Under the pieces are notes generated by a model. It was given only the letters and a program-made list of their open reading frames with translations, did no database searches and was not told the DNA's origin. Shown piece by piece: positions 1-5,780 of a stretch of DNA of 29,413 nucleotides. Position 1 is the first letter of the stretch; every line of letters starts with the position of its first letter. The position numbers and the translations under genes were made by a program. Location: IMG/VR virus record IMGVR_UViG_3300046000_005294, positions 1-29,413 of that record; one strand, 5' to 3'. The stretch comes from a virus.

Positions 1-27
1 AGCATTCAAACTTCACTAGGAGTCACT

Positions 28-255
28 ATGTACCGCATTTCATTCGATGTAAAAGCTGGCGTCTGGCGCATTCAAATTCTTTCCTATGGCTTCTTCTGGC
101 TTAACGTCTGTGATGCCGGCAAGGTCAGGGGCTGGCCCAACGTCAAGGCGTGTGAGGAGTTTGTCACCAACACCGGTATCAGCGATGTCTATCGCAACTA
201 CCGGGACTCAGCTACCCACAGCATTTTCAATGGCACACATCAAAGGAGCTACTGA
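28..255 (+). CDS. small hypothetical protein, 75 aa
   Basis: This is a 75-residue protein that I do not recognise. It is rich in aromatic residues in the first half (segments such as WRIQILSYGFFWLNV) and hydrophilic in the second; the hydrophobic part is too short and interrupted to call a membrane helix with confidence. The start at 28 is supported by AGGAG at 18-22, a good ribosome-binding-site distance. Its TGA stop (253-255) shares one base with the ATG of the next gene, and a strong AAAGGAG lies at 242-248 inside its end, so the two are probably translationally coupled. It belongs to a string of small rightward phage accessory genes. Coding is supported by the RBS and the tight junction, not by homology. 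Confidence 0.6.
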   Translation: MYRISFDVKAGVWRIQILSYGFFWLNVCDAGKVRGWPNVKACEEFVTNTGISDVYRNYRDSATHSIFNGTHQRSY

Positions 256-581
256 TGAAAACACTTCTTGAGCAATGCAAGTCATGGGCTGAGCGCTTCC
301 AGTACGGCCCACCACTGGCGCCGGTTGAGCTGGAAGAGATGGCAGCCCAGCTTGACCTGCTGACAGACTTGGTCGATGTGATGGAAGCCTACCACTGCGA
401 GACTCCAAAGGAGCTTGAGGCGTACCTTGAAGAGCAAGGCTGCCTCTCGTACTCTCAGGGTGACTTTGATGAAATCTGTCAGGAGCGTGATGATCTTCAG
501 CGTGACCTCAGTGCTGCCGAGGAGGAGATCGAAGACCTGAAGACCGAGCTGGCCAAATACTGTGAGGAGGTGGATGCATGA
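255..581 (+). CDS. small acidic protein with C-terminal coiled coil, 108 aa
   Basis: This is an acidic 108-residue protein of unknown function. The N-terminal half is mixed alpha-helical (KTLLEQCKSWAERF). The last 45 or so residues (about 62-105, including DDLQRDLSAAEEEIEDLKTE) show leucine and hydrophobic heptad spacing typical of a coiled coil, so it may dimerise or bind a partner. The start is fixed by AAAGGAG at 242-248. The stop TGA (579-581) overlaps the ATG at 578 of the next short gene in an ATGA arrangement, and GAGGAGG at 564-570 inside this gene serves that next start. Small coiled-coil proteins of this kind are common in phage early regions. No enzymatic motif is visible. Confidence 0.7.
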   Translation: MKTLLEQCKSWAERFQYGPPLAPVELEEMAAQLDLLTDLVDVMEAYHCETPKELEAYLEEQGCLSYSQGDFDEICQERDDLQRDLSAAEEEIEDLKTELAKYCEEVDA

Positions 582-679
582 GACCCGTGATGCCCATCAC
601 CTATGAGTACCGGTCTGACGGCTGGTGGTTCAGCCCAGACCTTGGCCGATCATGGCACAAAGCACCATCTCCGATGTAG
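578..679 (+). CDS. very short hypothetical protein, 33 aa
   Basis: A 33-codon reading frame starts at an ATG that overlaps the previous stop (ATGA) and has a near-perfect GAGGAGG ribosome binding site at 564-570. The product is aromatic and basic (contains YEYRSDGWWFSPDLGRSWHK), similar in style to tiny phage proteins. It overlaps the start of the next gene (652). The RBS and stop-start overlap argue that it is translated, possibly as a coupling peptide. It falls below the size many gene callers accept, so it may be missing from standard annotation. Confidence 0.5.
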   Translation: MRPVMPITYEYRSDGWWFSPDLGRSWHKAPSPM

Positions 680-867
680 CCAGGGCAGTCCTGGCATTTG
701 ATGAAGAGCAGGGCCTGCTGGAAGCACAACAGCTGGCCCTGTGTGCTGAGCAGTACAAAATCCACCTGCGCCTTGAAGCAATCAAGGAAGCGCGGGAAAC
801 ACTCTGGAGAAATTCCCATGGCAATAGAACGTATTCTCGACCTATCAACAGCGCATGTCACACCTGA
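652..867 (+). CDS. small hypothetical protein, 71 aa
   Basis: This is a helical, charged 71-residue protein of unknown function (residues about 6-45: SDVARAVLAFDEEQGLLEAQ and an EAIKEAR helix). I chose ATG 652 because the first part then overlaps the tiny preceding gene by only 28 bases, and the upstream GGCCGAT offers only a weak RBS. The last 17 codons overlap the next gene, which starts at 818, in another frame. That C-terminal stretch (HGNRTYSRPINS) looks less protein-like. An open frame also runs upstream to an ATG at 625. Confidence is moderate because both ends overlap other frames. Confidence 0.45.
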   Translation: MAQSTISDVARAVLAFDEEQGLLEAQQLALCAEQYKIHLRLEAIKEARETLWRNSHGNRTYSRPINSACHT

Positions 868-1096
868 AACGCTGATCCATAACAAGGTCCATCTCTACCT
901 AGTGGCTGACTATGAGCTGGGCGCTATCTACTACGTCCCGCCCTTCGCTGACATTGATGATGACCTGCCTGAAGACCTGAAGCTGGTCATGAAGTACGCC
1001 TCGATCAATGACTGCTTGCTGATCCGTTTCGATGCCGATGCACCGTTCATCGAAGCCCTACCACGGTATGAATGGATGGAGACAATATCGCTATGA
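818..1096 (+). CDS. hypothetical protein, 92 aa
   Basis: This 92-residue acidic protein begins MAIERILDLSTAH. Openings of the LDLSTAH type occur in small proteins of proteobacterial phages and mobile elements, but that is recollection and assigns no function. ATG 818 is preferred over upstream ATGs in the same frame (698) because TGGAGA at 805-810 is well placed and the longer version would give a cysteine- and basic-rich, non-native-looking extension. The frame contains a strongly acidic centre (ADIDDDLPEDLK). The stop TGA (1094-1096) overlaps the next ATG at 1093. It belongs to the same coupled chain of small early genes. Confidence 0.7.
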   Translation: MAIERILDLSTAHVTPETLIHNKVHLYLVADYELGAIYYVPPFADIDDDLPEDLKLVMKYASINDCLLIRFDADAPFIEALPRYEWMETISL

Positions 1097-1422
1097 TCAT
1101 TCAGCTTGAAGGTGGGAAGTACACATTTGTTGCCCACGATGGCAAGGCTACAGCTTTGCGCTACAACGAGAAGTGGCGCGACTGTACTGGTGACAAGTTC
1201 ATCTTTGCGATGGCAGATGAGATTGAATCACTACAGCAAAAGCTTGTTCAAGAGCGTGTCAACAGCCTGCTGCTGACAAAGCAACTGGAGAAACACCAGA
1301 AGGCAGAACCAGCAGCCACCGTTCGGTACTGCTCCGGTTGCCGAAGCTTCAGCATTGAGAACCACATGCCTGATGTGTTGGAAGCTGGCATGAAACTTTA
1401 TTTACGAGAGGAACCACTATGA
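1093..1422 (+). CDS. hypothetical protein with a CxxC motif, 109 aa
   Basis: This is a 109-residue unknown protein. The N-terminal part (MIIQLEGGKYTFVAHDG) looks like a small beta fold. The middle (residues about 40-75) is a charged helix likely to coil (EIESLQQKLVQERVNSLLL). The C-terminal third has CSGC in RYCSGCRSFSIE, which could bind a metal, although no second CxxC pair is seen. I chose ATG 1093 over ATG 1072 because 1093 makes the ATGA overlap with the upstream stop and has GGAGA at 1078-1082. Its own TGA (1420-1422) overlaps the next ATG in the same way. Confidence 0.65.
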   Translation: MIIQLEGGKYTFVAHDGKATALRYNEKWRDCTGDKFIFAMADEIESLQQKLVQERVNSLLLTKQLEKHQKAEPAATVRYCSGCRSFSIENHMPDVLEAGMKLYLREEPL

Positions 1423-1700
1423 GCTCATCACGAAAGCGTGCTTATAAGCACAAGGCATACGCCGAGATCGACCACCTGAAGCAGAAGCTGATGATGGTCG
1501 AGCATCACTACAAGGTCATGGAGCTGATGGCCCGTAAGGCAGCAGGCATGGTCGATGGTCACAAGGCCTGCCTGGTAGAAGTCAAAGGCTTGCTTCACTC
1601 AGTCAGCCTCTGCGAGATCAACTCAATGAGCAGCCGCGAGGAGATGGGCCGGCTGACCCGTCTGGCGATCACCAAAATCGAGGAAACACTCAACTCTTAG
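1419..1700 (+). CDS. small basic helical protein, 93 aa
   Basis: This is a 93-residue, largely alpha-helical, basic protein of unknown function. It starts with a Ser/Arg/Lys-rich tail (SSSRKRAYKHKAY) and continues with heptad-like helices (EIDHLKQKLMMVEHHYKVM), which suggests a coiled coil or nucleic-acid contact. The ATG overlaps the previous stop by four bases, and a GAGAGG RBS lies just upstream (about 1405-1411). The next gene follows after 9 bases. No family is recognised. Confidence 0.65.
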   Translation: MSSSRKRAYKHKAYAEIDHLKQKLMMVEHHYKVMELMARKAAGMVDGHKACLVEVKGLLHSVSLCEINSMSSREEMGRLTRLAITKIEETLNS

Positions 1701-1709
1701 GAGATTCAA

Positions 1710-1949
1710 ATGAAAGATCGAATCGTTCCAACCTTTCTCGTTTCTGAGAACCTGGACTGCGTAGGCTACAAGCTGGGGCAGTTGTTCATCCGCTTCAAGT
1801 CAGGTATCGCCTACAGCTATGACGGCGTGCCTTTCGACTACTACGACGCTATTCAGAAAGTAGAGAGCGCCGGCAAGTTCTTCCATCGTTTCATTCGCGG
1901 CAAGTTTCATTATTCCAAATTGGACAGCGATCCATTCGCAGTTAAATAG
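1710..1949 (+). CDS. KTSC-domain protein, 79 aa
   Basis: This 79-residue protein matches the KTSC domain pattern (a small domain first described at the C-terminus of some lysyl-tRNA synthetases, and common as a stand-alone protein in phages). Visible hallmarks are the order VGYKLGQLFIRFKSG, IAYSYDGVPFDYYDAI, then SAGKFFHRFIRGKF, corresponding to the usual beta strand, the tyrosine-rich Y-x-Y-x-x-V-P segment and the S-x-G-x-x-F-x-x-x-I-R motif. Its molecular role is not established; RNA binding has been suggested for the family by its context. The start has AGGAG at 1699-1703. The gene has its own space and no overlap, and is followed by 32 noncoding bases. Confidence 0.8.
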   Translation: MKDRIVPTFLVSENLDCVGYKLGQLFIRFKSGIAYSYDGVPFDYYDAIQKVESAGKFFHRFIRGKFHYSKLDSDPFAVK

Positions 1950-1981
1950 AGCAAGATTAGAAGTAACCAAGGATAAACAAA

Positions 1982-2356
1982 GTGTTGTTCACCATCCATA
2001 AGAATACAGATAACTCCTGGAACATTGTTCCTAATTCAGGTCAACTAGCTGGGCTAACCGTAGGTGTAGCTGAGGGAATTGAGCTGTCGTCAGTAGTGAC
2101 AAACACTGACAAAATAATTGGTACCATCAAGGCTATCTGGGGTCTTCAACTCAATGAAGATAACCAGCATAATCTTGACACTGAAACACTCAGGGCGCTG
2201 TCCCTTGGTAAAGCATTTAAGATGGATGCAGAACATGCCGTAAGCTGGGCACGGGATGGGTTGCATGACGTTAATTCTGGACAGATCATTAAGCGTTGCA
2301 AGAAGCTTGTAATTCTTGGATCACTTATCTTTAGGAGAGGCAATGCAGTTTTCTGA
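1982..2356 (+). CDS. hypothetical protein with GTG start, 124 aa
   Basis: This 124-residue protein of unknown function starts at GTG 1982 (GTG TTG TTC), with AAGGA at about 1970-1974. The sequence is AT-richer than most neighbours and uses codons such as ATA and CTA more freely, which suggests later acquisition. The N-terminal part looks beta-rich (FTIHKNTDNSWNIVP, LAGLTVGVAEG) and the C-terminal part helical and basic (IIKRCKKLVILGSLIFRR). Its last 14 bases overlap the next gene. No conserved domain is recognised. Confidence 0.55.
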   Translation: MLFTIHKNTDNSWNIVPNSGQLAGLTVGVAEGIELSSVVTNTDKIIGTIKAIWGLQLNEDNQHNLDTETLRALSLGKAFKMDAEHAVSWARDGLHDVNSGQIIKRCKKLVILGSLIFRRGNAVF

Positions 2357-2693
2357 ACACCCACACAAGCACTACTTGAACGGTGATTGGGGCCCAGGCT
2401 CTGCCTATGTTGGCGATGAAGAGCGCTGGAACTGGCGATGGTTACTGATTGGAGTGGAGGTTAATGATGCGTTCGATGCTGGCGTGTTGGCCTTTTTCAA
2501 CGATCAACAACGGGAGCTGATGAGGCAGCCCCCTATGGATGTGATCGACATGATGTTGGGCTTCATGCCTGACTCAGTCACAGATGCAGTGCTCAAACGA
2601 GCAGCAGAGGCCCACGTAAGGCTCTTCCCGCCAAAGATTGCGGCGAGGGAGGGAAATGTAATTACTGGGAATTTTGGAAAGCGGAAGTGCTAA
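2343..2693 (+). CDS. hypothetical protein, 116 aa
   Basis: This 116-residue unknown protein begins MQFSEHPHKHYLNGD and contains a tryptophan-rich stretch (ERWNWRWLLIGVEV), then a helical second half. I chose ATG 2343 because AGGAGAGG at 2332-2339 precedes it at a good distance; an upstream in-frame ATG at 2316 lacks this. It overlaps the previous gene by 14 bases. Its stop is followed directly by the 2698-2727 inverted repeat. Confidence 0.65.
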   Translation: MQFSEHPHKHYLNGDWGPGSAYVGDEERWNWRWLLIGVEVNDAFDAGVLAFFNDQQRELMRQPPMDVIDMMLGFMPDSVTDAVLKRAAEAHVRLFPPKIAAREGNVITGNFGKRKC

Positions 2694-2697
2694 GGAT

Positions 2698-2727
2698 AGT
2701 TGGCAGGGTTTATAATCCCTGCCAATT
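2698..2727 (+). promoter_or_regulatory. perfect inverted repeat with TATAAT in its loop
   Basis: TTGGCAGGG (2700-2708) and CCCTGCCAA (2717-2725) form a perfect 9-bp inverted repeat, extendable by a G-U and an A-T pair. The 8-base loop contains TATAAT (2711-2716). There is no U-run after the stem, so a classical terminator is doubtful. No good -35 lies 16-18 bases upstream of TATAAT. It could be an RNA hairpin between two genes or a palindromic operator over a weak promoter. It lies 30 bases before the next start codon (2757). Confidence 0.45.
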
Positions 2728-2756
2728 ATTCAACACTGACTACTGTGGAGAAGCAC

Positions 2757-2993
2757 ATGGATTACCACCAATACCTGAACGACCCTCGCCGCGCTTTTGA
2801 GCGCCGGGTTGTGAATGGTTACGAATCAAACTGGCTGACGGCTGATGCCGAGGCTGCTGTGTCCGAGGAGGCATTCATCTCCGCATGTGAACTGGAGGGC
2901 CCTAATTCAGCAGGGTTCAGCGCACTGCTTGAGAAGAAGGAGCTGGAGCTGACCGAGGAGCTGTGCGATGCCGCTGCCTCGCTGACCTATTAA
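2757..2993 (+). CDS. hypothetical protein, 78 aa
   Basis: This is a 78-residue acidic, helical protein of unknown function (contains NDPRRAFERRVVNGYESNW, then EAAVSEEAFISACELEG). I chose ATG 2757 because GTGGAG (about 2745-2750) is a suitable RBS; extending to a TTG at 2700 would run translation through the hairpin at 2698-2727. It is followed by a 95-base noncoding stretch holding the structured element at 3001-3072. Confidence 0.6.
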   Translation: MDYHQYLNDPRRAFERRVVNGYESNWLTADAEAAVSEEAFISACELEGPNSAGFSALLEKKELELTEELCDAAASLTY

Positions 2994-3000
2994 CGATCAT

Positions 3001-3072
3001 TGCCGCGCTACAACGAACTTTGGTTCGGTTTAGTTTGTCTTCGGAAAACCTTCTAAACATCGTAGCGCGGCA
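3001..3072 (+). ncRNA. compact three-way-junction RNA element (candidate)
   Basis: This 72-base intergenic stretch folds on paper into a closed three-way junction. The outer stem pairs TGCCGCGCTAC (3001-3011) with GTAGCGCGGCA (3062-3072), 11 perfect pairs. The first inner hairpin is CGAAC/GTTCG (3014-3018/3023-3027) with loop TTTG. The second arm begins GTTTAG/CTAAAC (3028-3033/3053-3058) and ends in a C(UUCG)G tetraloop (3039-3044). UUCG loops stabilise RNA hairpins, which favours a plus-strand RNA over a DNA operator. It sits between the stop at 2993 and the RBS at about 3080, so it may be a 5'-leader element, a processing site or a small RNA. No known family is recognised. Confidence 0.45.
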
Positions 3073-3088
3073 CCCCATTGAGGAATGT

Positions 3089-3253
3089 ATGCGAAAGAAC
3101 TCGCAAGAGAAACGGGCCACAGCTGAGCGCAAAGTCAGGGAGTGGGCCAACAAGTCTGAGGCTAATTACCAACGCTACCGCTGGTGGCGCGACCACTGCT
3201 CCATGACCTACTGCGACATCATGGACTACGTGGCCGGCATGGGTTACAAGTGA
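3089..3253 (+). CDS. small basic protein, 54 aa
   Basis: This 54-residue, lysine/arginine-rich protein of unknown function starts MRKNSQEKRATAERK and ends [15 protein letters not shown] chose ATG 3089 with GAGGA at 3080-3084, because a longer frame from 2963 would translate the structured element at 3001-3072. Its stop TGA (3251-3253) overlaps the GTG at 3250 of the next gene. Charge and size would fit a nucleic-acid-binding or regulatory peptide, but nothing shows this directly. Confidence 0.55.
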   Translation: MRKNSQEKRATAERKVREWANKSEANYQRYRWWRDHCSMTYCDIMDYVAGMGYK

Positions 3254-3453
3254 GCTGGATGCCATCGCTGAGGTTTCGGTGGGCCAAGCGGTTAGTACCT
3301 GTCGTGCTTGACTGCGACATACTCGGCACCCCCATCCTGACTATCCAAAAAGAAACCAAGATACTCCAGCAATGGTGGGGCCGGCTGTACAGCGATGGCT
3401 CTATTGTGCCGCACCTTGGTGAGTGGAAAGACATACCAATTGAGGAGGAATGA
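3250..3453 (+). CDS. small hypothetical protein, 67 aa
   Basis: This 67-residue unknown protein contains [20 protein letters not shown] followed by [19 protein letters not shown], which looks beta-rich. The start is uncertain: GTG 3250 makes a 4-base overlap with the previous stop, while ATG 3259 is three codons downstream; neither has a strong RBS. The C-terminal codons carry AGGAGG (3443-3448), which serves the following J-domain gene. The tight spacing on both sides supports coding. Confidence 0.5.
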   Translation: MSWMPSLRFRWAKRLVPVVLDCDILGTPILTIQKETKILQQWWGRLYSDGSIVPHLGEWKDIPIEEE

Positions 3454-4055
3454 TGACCTACTATGAAATCCTTGGCGTGGCCAAGGACGCAACAGCAAAA
3501 CAGATCAAGGCTGCATACCGCAAGATGGCTCAAACTCACCACCCAGACAAGGGTGGTGATTCATTGCGGTTCGTGGAAATTCAACAAGCCTACGACACCC
3601 TGTCTGATGCTGAGAAGCGGGAGCATTACGATCGGTACGGCACGATCAAGCCGAATGACTCCCTGATGGACAAGGCTAAGCAGCACGTTGGCGCCATCTT
3701 CACTAGCGTCATGTCACAACCCTTCGACCAATACACCAACGTGGTCGAGGTCATGACCGTCAATACAAAGAATGAAATCTCACGGGCTAAGCAGCACAGC
3801 CTTCAGTTGCAGGCTGAGCGGAAGAAGAACCTGATGGTGCATAAGCGGCTGAAGAGGACAGGTCAGGAAGACCTCCTGCTCCAGATTTTACGTGGCCGTC
3901 GCCATGAAATCTGGCGCAACTACAGCAACCTGAAGGAGGTTATCAAGACGCTCAACGTAGCCCTTGGCATGATCTCTGGCTACAGCTACACCTCTGACTC
4001 ACGCCCAGCCAGGCAGTATGCACCTTGGGCAACGTCAACTTCGACAATGGGGTGA
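3453..4055 (+). CDS. J-domain (DnaJ-like) co-chaperone, 200 aa
   Basis: The N-terminal 65 or so residues are a clear J domain: [20 protein letters not shown], the invariant HPD tripeptide in THHPDKGGD, and a helix IV region ending [10 protein letters not shown] domains stimulate ATP hydrolysis by Hsp70 (DnaK) and deliver clients to it. The remaining 130 residues lack the Gly/Phe region and zinc-finger repeats of true DnaJ and are helical and basic (about residues 115-160, [17 protein letters not shown]), so the client specificity is probably phage-specific. AGGAGG at 3443-3448 fits ATG 3453 better than the adjacent ATG 3450. The gene leads directly into the helicase and primase genes, which suggests a role in loading or remodelling replication proteins with host DnaK; that is inference. 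Confidence 0.85.
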   Translation: MTYYEILGVAKDATAKQIKAAYRKMAQTHHPDKGGDSLRFVEIQQAYDTLSDAEKREHYDRYGTIKPNDSLMDKAKQHVGAIFTSVMSQPFDQYTNVVEVMTVNTKNEISRAKQHSLQLQAERKKNLMVHKRLKRTGQEDLLLQILRGRRHEIWRNYSNLKEVIKTLNVALGMISGYSYTSDSRPARQYAPWATSTSTMG

Positions 4056-4058
4056 CCT

Positions 4059-4250
4059 ATGATTCCCAAATACGTCTATGAAGTACTTCCCTTCCTCTAC
4101 ATCCTGGCCGGCACTGCGTCGGTCATGGGTTTGGATATCTCAACCGGCAAGATATCAGGCTTGCTCCTGATGTCTGCGGGTGTCGTCGTCTATTGGTTGC
4201 GCCTCAGTTACCGGCGAGAGCTGCGTAAGCGCTACTGGGCAGGCTACTGA
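4059..4250 (+). CDS. small membrane protein, 63 aa
   Basis: This 63-residue protein has two predicted membrane segments, at about residues 8-26 (LPFLYILAGTASVMGL) and 33-48 (ISGLLLMSAGVVVYWLRL), followed by a strongly basic tail (SYRRELRKRYW) that by the positive-inside rule would be cytoplasmic. The function is unknown; tiny two-helix inner-membrane proteins are common in phage replication regions. The start follows the upstream stop by three bases, with GGGGTGA as RBS. Its stop is immediately followed by the helicase start at 4252. Confidence 0.7.
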   Translation: MIPKYVYEVLPFLYILAGTASVMGLDISTGKISGLLLMSAGVVVYWLRLSYRRELRKRYWAGY

Positions 4251-4251
4251 A

Positions 4252-5655
4252 ATGACACCATACGAGTTCGTAAAAGAGCGGTTCCAGCTGCCATCTGAGC
4301 TCTACCCATTCCAGCAATCAGCTATGAATGAATTGGCCTTGCTTGACCGGGCCGGCTATTACCTCGACGTGGGTACAGGCAAGACCTACACAAGCATCAC
4401 GTCTTGTCTGTACAAGTTGGCCATGGGCGAGGTCAAGCACGTCATCTGCCTCATGCCACCGGTACTGATCACCAACTGGTCACGTAACCTGGCCAAGTAT
4501 GTAGGCATCACCCACACAGCCTACCGAGGCTCACCGGCAGCCAGAGCGAAGCTGGACCTGGACACGCACTTCATCCTGATGAGCTACCAGATTTTCAAGA
4601 AGGACTGGGACAAGCTGCATGAGCACTTCATCAACGAACCGGTGGTGGTGCTCTGCGACGAGGCCACGGCCATCAAGAATATCGGGTCAGACACTCACAA
4701 GAAGGTGCGTGACTTCTCAGTAGGCAACAGCCTGATGCTGCTCACCGGCACGCCGCTGAGCTCACCCATGGATGCCTATGCCTACGTTAAGCTGATCAGC
4801 CCCGGCGTCTATCGCAACCAGCTCCAGTTTGAGCGGGTGCATGTCGCCAAGTACGACTTCTTCGGCAAGCCCAAGGAATGGACAAACATTGAACTGCTCA
4901 GGGAAAACCTGGCGCTGAACAGTGTCCGGGTACTGAAAGAGGACGTGCTCAAGGACTTGCCGCCCATCACCTACACCGAGCTGTTCTATGACATGGAACC
5001 GAAGCACGTCAAACTGTATCAGGAGCTGGCCAACAACCAGCTCAAGGTGCTGGAGGACGGGTCGAAGATTGACCTGACGCAAGTCTCGGCACTCTTCAAT
5101 GCCTTGCAGCAGGTGCCGGCCAATGCCGAGCACTTCAGCGGGGGCACAGTCGATTCCACAATCTTCGAGCTGATCGATGAGGTCATGGAGGAGATCGGCG
5201 CGGAAGGCAAGCTGGTCATCTTCTCGAAGTATGTGATGACCAATCGCCGGCTGCTGGAGAAATGCGCCCAGTATGGGGTGCGTGCCTTGTTCAGTGACAT
5301 CAGCGCGAAGAAGCAGCAGGAGGCAATCGATGCATTTATCGAAGACCCGGCCTGCCGCATGATCGTGCTGCAGCACCAGTCAGGAGGCTTTGGTATTGAT
5401 GGCTTGCAGACTGTCTGCAGGGACGTCCTGTTCATCGAACTACCCCATACAGCCGCAGCATTCACTCAGGCTGTGGCCCGTGTTCATCGGGGTGGCCAGA
5501 AGGAGAACGTGAATTGTCGCGTAGCCATTGCAGAGAAGACCCTGCAGAGCTACATCTGGGAGACAGTTCAGGACAAAGACTCGCTGACCAACCTCTGTAT
5601 TCGGGGGCCGGCAGACCTTCGGGACATCGTTTTTGGGGCTTCTAGCCGAAAGTAG
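4252..5655 (+). CDS. superfamily 2 (SNF2-like) DNA helicase/ATPase, 467 aa
   Basis: This is an SF2 ATPase of the SNF2-like branch seen in many phages, expected to use ATP to translocate on or unwind DNA in replication or recombination. Motifs in order are a Q-like LYPFQQSA (residues 17-24), Walker A DVGTGKT (39-45), motif Ia region VICLMPPVLITNW (64-76), Walker B variant CDEAT (135-139, DEAT in place of DEAH), motif III LTGTP (164-168), and near the C-terminus IVLQHQSGGFGIDG (motif V) and QAVARVHRGGQ (motif VI, with the arginine finger). Both RecA-like lobes are complete, and it lacks the long insertions of eukaryotic SNF2 proteins. ATG 4252 follows the previous stop by one base. An in-frame upstream ATG (4180) would overlap the membrane-protein gene and is unlikely. 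Promoter-like sequence begins 6 bases after its stop. Confidence 0.9.
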   Translation: MTPYEFVKERFQLPSELYPFQQSAMNELALLDRAGYYLDVGTGKTYTSITSCLYKLAMGEVKHVICLMPPVLITNWSRNLAKYVGITHTAYRGSPAARAKLDLDTHFILMSYQIFKKDWDKLHEHFINEPVVVLCDEATAIKNIGSDTHKKVRDFSVGNSLMLLTGTPLSSPMDAYAYVKLISPGVYRNQLQFERVHVAKYDFFGKPKEWTNIELLRENLALNSVRVLKEDVLKDLPPITYTELFYDMEPKHVKLYQELANNQLKVLEDGSKIDLTQVSALFNALQQVPANAEHFSGGTVDSTIFELIDEVMEEIGAEGKLVIFSKYVMTNRRLLEKCAQYGVRALFSDISAKKQQEAIDAFIEDPACRMIVLQHQSGGFGIDGLQTVCRDVLFIELPHTAAAFTQAVARVHRGGQKENVNCRVAIAEKTLQSYIWETVQDKDSLTNLCIRGPADLRDIVFGASSRK

Positions 5656-5660
5656 AATTA

Positions 5661-5704
5661 CTGACATTTATTTACCAGTGTTCAGTATCGTCAAATAATG
5701 ACGA
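5661..5704 (+). promoter_or_regulatory. phage promoter/operator motif copy C (TGACA-N16-CAGTAT)
   Basis: TGACA (5662-5666) is followed after 16 bases by CAGTAT (5683-5688), matching the pattern also found at 9250, 11035 and 18758. It lies 6 bases after the helicase stop. Overlapping and following the -10-like box is a perfect palindrome TCGTCA-AATAA-TGACGA (5688-5704), well placed for an operator near the transcription start. This copy has the weakest match to a sigma-70 extended -10. Confidence 0.5.
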
Positions 5705-5713
5705 AATGTGTTG

Positions 5714-5765
5714 AACCAAAGTTGGTACTGGAGTAATCTGGCCGGTACCACTTTGGTTTATTTTT
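5714..5765 (+). terminator. strong intrinsic terminator ahead of the HNH gene
   Basis: AACCAAAGT (5714-5722) pairs with ACTTTGGTT (5750-5758), followed after a one-base bulge by GGTAC with GTACC and two further G-C pairs. This gives a stem of about 17 bp around a short loop (about 5732-5739). The stem is followed by TATTTTT (5759-5765), a classical Rho-independent terminator. It lies only about 20 bases downstream of the expected start site of promoter copy C and 16 bases before the next gene, so it could end helicase transcription, attenuate the downstream genes, or define a short RNA. Confidence 0.75.
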
Positions 5766-5780
5766 GTTGGAGCAGTGTTT

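Noticed and set aside
4015-4020. Extra CAGTAT preceded by TGAC in the J-domain gene
   Set aside because: It lies inside coding sequence, with a spacing of only 15 bases after TGAC and no stop codon nearby, unlike the four intergenic copies.
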